DNA of 37,606 bases from Patescibacteria group bacterium. Lineage in GTDB: Bacteria > Patescibacteriota > WWE3 > UBA101185 > UBA10185. How positions within the stretch are numbered: the first letter of the stretch is position 1; every line of letters begins with the position of its first letter. Positions 1 to 8,305 of this stretch are shown here, one piece after another. The notes below the pieces were generated by a model, which ran no database searches, was not told the DNA's origin, and was given only the letters and a program-made list of their open reading frames with translations. A program made the position numbers and the translations under genes. Location: assembly GCA_019428825.1 (NCBI GenBank), contig JAHYJU010000003.1, positions 1-37,606 of the forward strand, given 5' to 3'.

Positions 1-2
1 AT

Positions 3-251
3 CGAGAAAAAGGCGAAAAATTAGTAAAGTATTTTGTCCAGAACAAATCCTTATCTAATTTTCCTGTTAATGCTGTTTGGGACTGTTTTGCTGGAAAATA
101 TTACGTGGATATTTCTATTTTGCACAGAGAAAAGTTCATTGGATTTTTAGAAGAGCATAGAGAGTCCTACAAGCACTCCAAGTTCAATTTGAAACTAGAA
201 TACTCACCAAGCGGCACAATCCTTGTCAGTTGGGTGAAAAAAAGGAGATAG
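3..251 (+). CDS. 3' end of a hypothetical protein (5' truncated by window edge)
   Basis: Open frame from window start: REKGEKLVKYFVQNKSLSNFPVNAVWDCFAGKYYVDISILHREKFIGFLEEHRESYKHSKFNLKLEYSPSGTILVSWVKKRR*, followed directly by a terminator. Confidence 0.6.
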   Translation, partial: REKGEKLVKYFVQNKSLSNFPVNAVWDCFAGKYYVDISILHREKFIGFLEEHRESYKHSKFNLKLEYSPSGTILVSWVKKRR

Positions 252-265
252 TATAGATTTATTCA

Positions 266-301
266 TCCCCCGTGTTATTTAAAAATGCGGGGGCTTTTTT
301 T
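266..301 (+). terminator. Rho-independent terminator
   Basis: CCCCCG (267-272) / CGGGGG (288-293) stem followed by C and a T-run, 15 bp after the TAG at 251. Confidence 0.8.
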
Positions 302-458
302 ATAGAAAAAGATAAGGAAGAATTGAAGTTAAAATCAAGGCTGAAGTAGCAAGAATAATAATGATTTTAGTTATTGTGTCCTTCTTGAATATTTTTTTAA
401 CTTTCTTCTTGAACGCCTTCTTTTTATCTTTTTTAAATAAATCAGATATTTTTTTCAT
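300..458 (-). CDS. small basic single-TM protein (52 aa), overlapping the tyrS stop codon
   Basis: Translates MKKISDLFKKDKKKAFKKKVKKIFKKDTITKIIIILATSALILTSILPYLFL*; ATGA overlap with the tyrS TGA (455-458); below the size cutoff of the ORF track. Confidence 0.55.
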   Translation of the reverse strand: MKKISDLFKKDKKKAFKKKVKKIFKKDTITKIIIILATSALILTSILPYLFL

Positions 459-1666
459 TTATTTACCTCATAAAACTTTCTTTTACCAAACTTAACTATA
501 GTACCTTCTTTAAAATCCACAACCAGGAACGGGTCTGTAATTTTATTACCATCTATCTCTACCCCACCCTGTTCAATAATTCTTCTAATATTACTTAATG
601 AATTTTCCTCGTTATCAACTTTTTTCAAAAATTCAATTATCTGGAGAGTTCCGTTTACATCTGTTTTTGTAGTCGCTTCAGAAGTAATATCTTTATTCTG
701 CACAGTTTTTTCAAAAAATTCTTCTGCATTCTTAGCTTCTTTATCTCCTTTAATCATCTTAGTTATTTCGTAGGCCATAATCTTTTTATATTTCATTGGA
801 TTTTCTTCGGTTTTAATTTTTTCTTGAATTTCCCATATCTCTTCCAAAGGCATGTCGGTTAATAAACGAAGTCCTTTTAGAATAAGTTCATCGGGATAAG
901 ACATAGCTTTTCCATAAATATCCTCAGGGGAATCATTTAGGTTGATACCATTACCTTTGGTTTTACTCATAGTGATTGCATCAGGGGCTTCCATAAGCTC
1001 GTGCCCTCTCACAAATTTTTCTTTATTTATCATTACACGGGATAAACTTCTTCCCATCAACATGTTGAATATTTGGTCATTACCACCGATCTCCAAATCT
1101 ACTTCCATGGCAACGGAGTCATATCCTTGCATCAATGGATAAATAAACTCCTGTAATCCTATGGGAGTTAGTTCTTTTAATTTTCTCTGAAAAAGATCTC
1201 TTTCAAGCATTTGTTGAACAGTTGTTTTGGACATTAGGTCGATAATATCTTTAAGACTAAGTTTTGAAAGCCATTCTGAATTTCTTTTAAAATAAGCAGG
1301 GTTATCCCCTTCGAAATCAATTAGTTGGGATGCTTGTTTTTGCCAACCTTCCATGTTTTTCAAAATATCTTCTTCGGTCATAATTTTTCTATGCTTACCG
1401 TCACTTGGGTCGCCGGCGATAGCGGTAAAATCACCAACTAAAAATATTACCTCGTGACCTAGTTGTTGAAGTATTCTCAACGCTCTTATACCCATTGCGT
1501 GCCCGATGTGTAGGTAGGGTCCCGTAGGGTCGAATCCTGAATAAGCCTTAATCCTTTCCCCGGACATCAATTTTTCTTTTAAAGCTTCGGGTGAGGGGAT
1601 TATAGTCTCAACACCCCTTGTTAGGAATTTTTCTATTAGTTTTTCATCTTTTAGAACTTTTGGCAT
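455..1666 (-). CDS. tyrS: tyrosyl-tRNA synthetase (start proposed at 1666, MPKVLKDEK..., rather than 1693)
   Basis: Class I motifs YSGFDPTGPYLHIGH and MSKTKGN; GGNDQ. A TGATATACT -10-like element at 1675-1683 lies inside the N-terminus of the longer ORF. Confidence 0.9.
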   Translation of the reverse strand: MPKVLKDEKLIEKFLTRGVETIIPSPEALKEKLMSGERIKAYSGFDPTGPYLHIGHAMGIRALRILQQLGHEVIFLVGDFTAIAGDPSDGKHRKIMTEEDILKNMEGWQKQASQLIDFEGDNPAYFKRNSEWLSKLSLKDIIDLMSKTTVQQMLERDLFQRKLKELTPIGLQEFIYPLMQGYDSVAMEVDLEIGGNDQIFNMLMGRSLSRVMINKEKFVRGHELMEAPDAITMSKTKGNGINLNDSPEDIYGKAMSYPDELILKGLRLLTDMPLEEIWEIQEKIKTEENPMKYKKIMAYEITKMIKGDKEAKNAEEFFEKTVQNKDITSEATTKTDVNGTLQIIEFLKKVDNEENSLSNIRRIIEQGGVEIDGNKITDPFLVVDFKEGTIVKFGKRKFYEVNK

Positions 1667-1693
1667 ATGTTGAAAGTATATCATCTTTTTCAA

Positions 1694-1742
1694 GGGCTCA
1701 GCCTAGGGCTGAGCCTAGGGCTGAGCCCGGGGCTCAGCCCTG
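1694..1742. repeat. GC-rich palindromic repeat array A, 12-bp period (4 units)
   Basis: GGGCTCAGCC-TA-GGGCTGAGCC-TA-GGGCTGAGCCC-G-GGGCTCAGCCC; unit starts at 1694, 1706, 1718, 1730. Confidence 0.9.
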
Positions 1743-1748
1743 AGAATA

Positions 1749-1787
1749 GAAAAACCCCCGGGGTCAATAAATGAAGCCGGGGGCCAA
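1749..1787 (-). terminator. Rho-independent terminator downstream of the 1799-2368 gene pair
   Basis: On the minus strand: GCCCCCGG CTTCATTTATTGA CCCCGGGGG TTTTTC. Confidence 0.8.
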
Positions 1788-1798
1788 AGTAATATTAA

Positions 1799-2065
1799 CT
1801 AACTAAAAGAAACTCTGTACTTGAAATCGTGTTTTCCTTTGCGACTTAATTCTTCCAATATGGTCATTTTGAAAAACTCTCCACTTTTGCGTGTTGAGTA
1901 GGAAAAATAGTAAGTTTTACCTATTTCTAGCTCCTTACCAACACTTACGCAGCCTTCTTTCAGTTCTGCTTTTGATTGTGCTTCAATCGAAATCGTTGCA
2001 GGAATTATTTTAATCGACTCTACATACTCTAATAAAATGGGAAAATTGTTACATCCCTTGCCCAT
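1799..2065 (-). CDS. hypothetical protein (88 aa)
   Basis: ORF with AGGAG-type SD upstream of ATG; terminator immediately downstream. Confidence 0.7.
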   Translation of the reverse strand: MGKGCNNFPILLEYVESIKIIPATISIEAQSKAELKEGCVSVGKELEIGKTYYFSYSTRKSGEFFKMTILEELSRKGKHDFKYRVSFS

Positions 2066-2098
2066 CTGTTCTCCTTTTTCTCTATTTTTATAAGTTTT

Positions 2099-2368
2099 TT
2101 ATTTTACTATCTTTTCTTTCACCGTAAATTCGACATCTACGTGGTGGTTTACTTGCTTTCCACAATCTTGAGTCAAATAGCGCCAGATAATTCTTCGCGT
2201 CTCTCTAATAATTTCGCAAGGTCCCTTTAGTGTAAAAGGCCCTTTGAAATATAATGATGCTCTGCCCGGTTCCAAAGATGTTATGCGTTTCGTAATCTTC
2301 ATTTCAACATCTTCTTGCCTTTTTCCATTAGAATCAACTAGCGTTACGGAAAAAGTTTTATTAGCCAT
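2099..2368 (-). CDS. hypothetical protein (89 aa)
   Basis: ORF with AGGAGAG SD upstream of ATG; co-directional with the next gene. Confidence 0.7.
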   Translation of the reverse strand: MANKTFSVTLVDSNGKRQEDVEMKITKRITSLEPGRASLYFKGPFTLKGPCEIIRETRRIIWRYLTQDCGKQVNHHVDVEFTVKEKIVK

Positions 2369-2444
2369 ATTACTCTCCTATACTCTATTAGTGAATTTGT
2401 CTAGTCAATATACTATAAGGTTCGAGGGAAATCAAATGATAAGA

Positions 2445-2503
2445 GGGCTCAGCCTAGGGCTGAGCCTAGGGCCCGGCCTAGGGCCCGGCCTAGGGCCGGG
2501 CCC
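2445..2503. repeat. GC-rich palindromic repeat array B, exact 12-bp period (5 units)
   Basis: GGGCTCAGCC TA GGGCTGAGCC TA GGGCCCGGCC TA GGGCCCGGCC TA GGGCCGGGCCC; unit starts at 2445, 2457, 2469, 2481, 2493. Confidence 0.9.
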
Positions 2504-2512
2504 TGCAATATC

Positions 2513-2527
2513 TGATATAATAAGTCG
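2513..2527 (+). promoter_or_regulatory. extended -10 element (TGATATAAT) 6 nt upstream of the PBP start
   Basis: TG-A-TATAAT (2513-2521), AAGTCG, ATG(2528). Confidence 0.65.
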
Positions 2528-5272
2528 ATGAAAAAAACGCGTGCGCCAAAATACAAATCAATGCAAAAATTAAAGGGTAAGAATAAATTTTTTAGTCGTG
2601 TTTTGAAAATAATAAAAGCTGTTTTTGGTTTTATTTTAAAGGTAATTCAGAAAATATTCGGAATGTTTGATCTTTCACAAAAAAACAAAGGCCTTACAAC
2701 GACACAGAGAAAAAAGAAGCTTTACACCATGTCTTATATAGCATCAATATTCCTCGGGGTGATAGTAGCAGGAATGTTTTTTGTAATTTTCATTTTTGCA
2801 TTTTTTTCAAGAGACCTTCCAAATCCTAATCAGCTTTTGGAAAGGACATTCGAACTTTCCACCCGTTTTTACGATAGAAACGACGTTCTCCTATATGAAG
2901 TTTATGGAGATAAAAATAGAACCCTAGTTCAACTTGCTGATGTTTCCCCCAACGTGGCACACGCAACCCTATCAGTTGAAGATTCGGAATTTTATTTACA
3001 TAAAGGTTATTCACTAAGAGGAATCGTAAGAGCCTTGAGAAACACAATTTTTGGCGGGGATCTGCAGGGTGGTTCTACCATAACTCAGCAAGCCATAAAG
3101 AATACTCTTTTAACCCAGGAAAGAACTGTTGTAAGAAAAATTAAAGAATTAATCCTCTCCTTACAGCTAGAGAATAGATACTCAAAAGATGAGATTTTGC
3201 AAATGTATCTTAATGAAAGTCCTTACGGAGGTATGAATTATGGAATTTATAGTGCCGCTAAAGCTTATTTTAATAAAGACCCAAAGGATTTGAGTTTGTC
3301 TGAGTCCGCTTATCTTGCGGGTCTAACTCAGAGTCCTTCCTATTATTCGCAGTTTGGGTCCAATCCGGAAGCTGGGATAGAAAGAAGAAACTATGTTTTG
3401 TATCTTATGAGAGAGCGTGGTTGGGTTGCTGCGGATGGTAAGAGATATTACATATCGGACGAAGAACACGAGCAGGCCAAAAATGAAGTATTGAAATTTG
3501 ATACTGCAAAAATTCCGCTAGAAGCACCCCATTTTACTTACTATGTTAAACAATATTTGGTTGAGATTCTTGGTCAGGAAGCTGTGGAGATGGGTGGTCT
3601 AAAAGTTAAAACTACCTTAGACCTTGAAACTCAAAAACTAGCTCAAAAAATCGTTGAAGAGGAAATTGATGATTCAAGTAATTTAAATATTCATAACGCC
3701 AGTATAGTTGTTATAGATCCTAAAGAGGGTGGTATTTTAGCAATGGTTGGTTCCAGAGGTTACAACCTAGACCCCTACCCCGAGGGTTGTGTGTCGGGAG
3801 CTACGGGAGAAGGAAGTTGTTTGTTCGATCCATATGTTAATGTAGCTTTAGCAAAAAGACAGCCTGGGTCAGCAATAAAGCCCATTACTTACGCCACCAT
3901 GCTTTCACAAGGTTACACCGTGGCTTATCCTTTTGTTGATGTCCCTACAAATTTTGAGGGTTCTGCCCCGAACAAACCATATCAACCTACAAACTACGAT
4001 GGTTCTTACCGAGGTGTAATGCCGCTAAGAAAATCTCTTGGAAACTCAATAAATGTAACAGCTGTTAAAGCCCTAAAGATTGTGGGCATAGATAACATGA
4101 TAGACCAGGCAGAAAAAATGGGCATAACGACATTTACTGATAGAGACCGCTATGGTTTAGCCCTAACTTTGGGTGGTGGTGAAACAAAGTTATTAGAACT
4201 CACAGGAGCTTTTTCTGTATTTGCTGCAAAGGGAATATATAGAGAGCCAAATCCAATAATTGAAGTTACCGATCAGAGAGGAAGAGTTGTTTACAAACCT
4301 TCAATGGCAGAAAAAAGAGCTTTAAGTGAGGAAGTAGCCTTTTTGATATCTGATATTTTATCCGACGACGGCGCCAGGTCCGATGTTTTTGGTGCCGGCT
4401 CCTTACTTAATGTACCCGGAAGACAGGTAGCAGTAAAAACAGGAACTACCGATGATAAAAGAGATAACTATGCTATCGGTTTCACTCCATCTGTGGTCGC
4501 AGGAGTATGGGTTGGTAATAGTAATAATGACAGAATGAATCCTTATGTGGCTTCAGGTATCTCAGGCGCTACACCGATATATAGAAGATTTATGATGGAA
4601 TATCTCGAAGGAAAGGAAGTTGAGAGATTTGAAAATCCCCCTACCGTTGAAAAAATGGAAGTTGATAGATTAACCGGTGGTCTTCCTTATAAAGATTTTG
4701 ATAGGAGAACCGAATGGTTCGCAAAAAATACCCAGCCGACTGCAGTTAGTGATTGGTATCAAAGAATAAGAATTTGCAAAATAGATGGAAGAATTGCTAA
4801 TGAGTCTTGTATTGAAGCCGATCAGTCTAAGGAAGCTGATTTTATTCGCATAAGAGCGGAGTTCAATGAATGGCAGAGTTCAGTTGATTCTTGGGTAAAG
4901 GGTGCTTATAAAGATGATGAAAAATATTTTCCTCCAGAAATGGTTTCAAGACTGGAATTTGATGAGGACGGTAAGGTTTCAAATAAGGATGATGTTTATG
5001 CTCAAATAGTAGGCTATAAAAATGGTGATTCAGTGAACTTGAATTTTAGATTGAATGTTGAAGTTTCAAGTTATAGAGATATCGAAAGAGTTACTTTCTA
5101 CATGGACGAAGAAAAGGTGTCTGAGGATAAAAACTCTCCTTATGGTTATACTTTCAGTTTAAGCGCGGATAAGATAGGTGAGCATACTTTTAAGGTTATT
5201 GCTACCGATGAAAAAGATAATAAAGGGAGCGATGAGATAAAGCTAAATGTTCGGGGTTATGCTGTCGACTAA
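2528..5272 (+). CDS. class A penicillin-binding protein (GT51 glycosyltransferase + transpeptidase), C-terminal Ig-like extension
   Basis: GT51 EDSEFYLHKGYS and GGSTITQQ; transpeptidase SAIKPITY (SxxK), SIN, KTGTT. Confidence 0.93.
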   Translation: MKKTRAPKYKSMQKLKGKNKFFSRVLKIIKAVFGFILKVIQKIFGMFDLSQKNKGLTTTQRKKKLYTMSYIASIFLGVIVAGMFFVIFIFAFFSRDLPNPNQLLERTFELSTRFYDRNDVLLYEVYGDKNRTLVQLADVSPNVAHATLSVEDSEFYLHKGYSLRGIVRALRNTIFGGDLQGGSTITQQAIKNTLLTQERTVVRKIKELILSLQLENRYSKDEILQMYLNESPYGGMNYGIYSAAKAYFNKDPKDLSLSESAYLAGLTQSPSYYSQFGSNPEAGIERRNYVLYLMRERGWVAADGKRYYISDEEHEQAKNEVLKFDTAKIPLEAPHFTYYVKQYLVEILGQEAVEMGGLKVKTTLDLETQKLAQKIVEEEIDDSSNLNIHNASIVVIDPKEGGILAMVGSRGYNLDPYPEGCVSGATGEGSCLFDPYVNVALAKRQPGSAIKPITYATMLSQGYTVAYPFVDVPTNFEGSAPNKPYQPTNYDGSYRGVMPLRKSLGNSINVTAVKALKIVGIDNMIDQAEKMGITTFTDRDRYGLALTLGGGETKLLELTGAFSVFAAKGIYREPNPIIEVTDQRGRVVYKPSMAEKRALSEEVAFLISDILSDDGARSDVFGAGSLLNVPGRQVAVKTGTTDDKRDNYAIGFTPSVVAGVWVGNSNNDRMNPYVASGISGATPIYRRFMMEYLEGKEVERFENPPTVEKMEVDRLTGGLPYKDFDRRTEWFAKNTQPTAVSDWYQRIRICKIDGRIANESCIEADQSKEADFIRIRAEFNEWQSSVDSWVKGAYKDDEKYFPPEMVSRLEFDEDGKVSNKDDVYAQIVGYKNGDSVNLNFRLNVEVSSYRDIERVTFYMDEEKVSEDKNSPYGYTFSLSADKIGEHTFKVIATDEKDNKGSDEIKLNVRGYAVD

Positions 5273-5350
5273 AATGATTCTGAATGAATGTTTATCTCAG
5301 CTTTTCGTTATTGGCACTTATCCTTGTAACTGATATATTTACATTATTCT

Positions 5351-6388
5351 ATGGACAATCCCAATGATATTGAGAATATAAAAAAATATTTGTCCGAAAA
5401 ACTTGAAACTGTTTCAAGTGTTGATGATATTTCAAAAATTAGAAACGAGTTCTTAGGGAAAAAAGGGTTTATCGGTAAAATGCTTTCCGATATGAGAAAT
5501 ATTTCTTCAGACCAAAGAAAGGATTACGGTGCAAAATTAAACTTATTGAAAATAGAGGTTGAAAACATGATAGATGAATACTCCGGGAAATTTGAAAACG
5601 ACAAAGATTCAATCTATACCGAACTTTATAAATCGTTGCCCGGGCGTAAGCCTGAAATTGGTCATATAAATATAATTACCCAAGCAATTTCTGAAATAAC
5701 CAAAGTATTTGCCCCACTGGGTTTTAACAGAGTTAGATACCCTGAAATTGATAGAGAATATTATGTTTTTGAAGCTCTTAATATGCCTGAAACTCACCCC
5801 GCAAGGGATGAGTGGGAAACTTTCTTTGTAGATAGTCCTAATGACGAAAAACTTGGAAGACTTGTTATTACGCCCCATACCTCAAGTGGTCAGGTTAGAG
5901 AAATGCTAAAAGGAGAATTACCTATAAGAATGTTAAATATCTCAAGATGCGGAAGAAGACAAATAGATGTTAGCCACGTTCCCAGTTTTTATCAATTTGA
6001 GGGTTTGGTTATTGATGAAAATATAAGCACAACCCATCTTATTGGAGTTTTGGACTATTTTGCAAAAAATTTCTTTGGGGCTGATAGAGAAACCAGGTTG
6101 CGACCTTATCACTTTAGATTCACAGAGCCCAGCTTTGAGGTTGATATTAACTGTGGAATATGTCATGGCAAGGGTTGTAAACTTTGTAAAGGTGGTTGGC
6201 TTGAACTTGGAGGTGCCGGAATGGTTCATCCTAATGTTTTAAAAGCCGGTGGTGTTGACACTGAAAAGTATTCGGGTTTTGCATTTGGTTGGGGAGTTGA
6301 AAGAACTTATATGATGAAATCAGGAACAAAAATTGATGATATAAGAAACCTTTTTTCAAATGATTTAAGATTTTTGGAGCAATTTTAA
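5351..6388 (+). CDS. pheS: phenylalanyl-tRNA synthetase alpha subunit
   Basis: Class II aaRS; PheS-type FEGLVID, GWLELGGAGMVHPNVL, GFAFGWGVER; followed by pheT. Confidence 0.93.
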   Translation: MDNPNDIENIKKYLSEKLETVSSVDDISKIRNEFLGKKGFIGKMLSDMRNISSDQRKDYGAKLNLLKIEVENMIDEYSGKFENDKDSIYTELYKSLPGRKPEIGHINIITQAISEITKVFAPLGFNRVRYPEIDREYYVFEALNMPETHPARDEWETFFVDSPNDEKLGRLVITPHTSSGQVREMLKGELPIRMLNISRCGRRQIDVSHVPSFYQFEGLVIDENISTTHLIGVLDYFAKNFFGADRETRLRPYHFRFTEPSFEVDINCGICHGKGCKLCKGGWLELGGAGMVHPNVLKAGGVDTEKYSGFAFGWGVERTYMMKSGTKIDDIRNLFSNDLRFLEQF

Positions 6389-6389
6389 T

Positions 6390-8294
6390 ATGAACATATC
6401 TATACCCTACTCTTGGATAAAAGATTATATAAAAACAGACGCTAAAGCAGAAGATATAGCTAGAATATTATCTTTGCATTCTTTTAGTGTGGATAAAATA
6501 ATTAAAGCCGGGGGCGATGAAATTTTTGAAATAGAAGTTACCCCGAATCGCGGAGATGCCTTATCTGTTTTGGGGATAGCAAGGGAACTAAAAGTACTTT
6601 TACCAAGACAGGGATTTAAATGTGAGTGGTTAAAAAAAGAATATGAAGAGCCTAAGAATTTGGACGTGCAGGATAATATTGAAGTTGTGATTAAAGATAA
6701 AACATTGGTGCCGAGATTTAGTGCGGTAATAATGGATAATGTAAAATTTGTCGAATCTCCGAAACTAATCAGAGAGCGTCTTGAAAATGTCGGTATTAGA
6801 CCTTTGGGCAATGTTATTGATGTTACTAACTATATGATGATAGACAAAGGCCAACCCATGCATGTTTTTGATTACGAAAAAATATTGGGTTCAAAGATGA
6901 TAGTAAGGGAGTCAACAGAAGGTGAGGTTATTTCAACTTTGGACGGTATAGATAGAAAACTTCCTTCGGGGGTTATTGTTATTGAAGATGAGGACGGACG
7001 TTTAATAGACTTGTGCGGAATCATGGGTGCAAAAAACAGCGAAGTTGATGAAAATACAAAGAAGATTCTTTTATTTGTTCAGGTTTACGACCCGGTTAAG
7101 ATAAGAAAAGCTTCTATGAGTTTAGGTCACAGGACCGATGCTGCTTTGAGATTTGAAAAAGGGATTGATTACGAAGGCGTTATCCCCGCACTTTGGGAAT
7201 CAGTTGAAATGATAAGTAAGCTTTCAGGTGCAAAATTATCATCGGGTCTTATTGATATTGTAAATTATGAAAGGGATCCCAAAGAAATACATATTGATTT
7301 TCAGAAGATAAATAAATTAGCCGGTATTGAGATAGAAAATCAAAAAGTTTCTTCAATTCTCTCTGACTTGGGTTTTGAAAAAGTTGGTGATGGCAACGTA
7401 ATGGTACCTTCATGGAGATATGAGGATATAAACATTATTGAGGATTTAGCTGAAGAAGTAATTAGGATTTACGGTTATTACAACTTACCTGCAAAACTTC
7501 CTTCGGGGGAAATTCCCGTGAGGGAAATTGATAAAACTTTTTATTGGGAAAAGGTTGTCAGGTATTTTCTTAAATACGTGGGATTTTTTGAATGTTATAC
7601 ATATTCCGCTACAGATAAAGAAAATGTAGATGAAAATGCATTGAATTTATCTAATCCTCTTAATGAAGATATGACCCATTTAAAAACTTCCCTACTCCCC
7701 CAGCTTTTGGATGTGGTTAATAAAAATCAGGGTTACTCCGAGAAAATAAAAATCTTTGAAATAGGGAGCGTCTATCTTTTAAGTGGGTTGAATAGTGAGG
7801 ATAAAATACCAGATCAACCACTGAGGCTCGGAATAGTAACAAAAGGTATAGATTACAATGAGTTAAAGGGAATTTTGAAGGGTATGTTTGATACTTTGGG
7901 AATTAAATATGGCTTAGAGGAGAGTTTAGGCATCAAATACGAGATAAAAGAGTATGGCGGGGAAAGACTTGGTGTTGAGTTTAATTTTGACGATTTAGTT
8001 CAAAAGGCCACTAAAGTAAGAGCTTACAAACCTCTGACCAGCTTTAACTCAATAAAGGAAGACCTTACTTTTGAGATTCCTCAGGGAGTTCTATATCCTC
8101 AAATTGAGAAGATTATTCTGGAAACTGATAAAAGAATTTTCAAACTTGAATTTAAGGATATATATAAAAATTACCTTACATTCTCTATTGAATATTTGGA
8201 TGATGAGAAGCAAATTTCTTCTGAAGATACCCAGGAGATTAGAAAAAAGATATTTAAAAATTTAGAAAAGCTCGGGGTTAAACTTAAAATTTAA
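6390..8294 (+). CDS. pheT: phenylalanyl-tRNA synthetase beta subunit, short form (634 aa)
   Basis: B1 N-terminus, EVTPNRGDALSVLGIARE, B3/B4 region and C-terminal FDX-ACB-like region; adjacent to pheS. Confidence 0.93.
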   Translation: MNISIPYSWIKDYIKTDAKAEDIARILSLHSFSVDKIIKAGGDEIFEIEVTPNRGDALSVLGIARELKVLLPRQGFKCEWLKKEYEEPKNLDVQDNIEVVIKDKTLVPRFSAVIMDNVKFVESPKLIRERLENVGIRPLGNVIDVTNYMMIDKGQPMHVFDYEKILGSKMIVRESTEGEVISTLDGIDRKLPSGVIVIEDEDGRLIDLCGIMGAKNSEVDENTKKILLFVQVYDPVKIRKASMSLGHRTDAALRFEKGIDYEGVIPALWESVEMISKLSGAKLSSGLIDIVNYERDPKEIHIDFQKINKLAGIEIENQKVSSILSDLGFEKVGDGNVMVPSWRYEDINIIEDLAEEVIRIYGYYNLPAKLPSGEIPVREIDKTFYWEKVVRYFLKYVGFFECYTYSATDKENVDENALNLSNPLNEDMTHLKTSLLPQLLDVVNKNQGYSEKIKIFEIGSVYLLSGLNSEDKIPDQPLRLGIVTKGIDYNELKGILKGMFDTLGIKYGLEESLGIKYEIKEYGGERLGVEFNFDDLVQKATKVRAYKPLTSFNSIKEDLTFEIPQGVLYPQIEKIILETDKRIFKLEFKDIYKNYLTFSIEYLDDEKQISSEDTQEIRKKIFKNLEKLGVKLKI

Positions 8295-8305
8295 TCTATT
8301 TTCAT

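Noticed and set aside
1694-2503. Possible CRISPR array
   Set aside because: Unit is 12 bp with no unique spacers; palindromic minisatellite rather than repeat-spacer structure; no cas genes in the window
2244-2531. 95-aa + ORF ending in GLSLGLSLGPGLGPGLGPGP
   Set aside because: The periodic peptide is simply the translation of the 12-bp palindromic array (12 bp = 4 codons) and the rest is antisense to the SD-preceded minus gene 2099-2368
6425-6811. 128-aa minus ORF inside pheT
   Set aside because: Antisense shadow of a well-supported CDS
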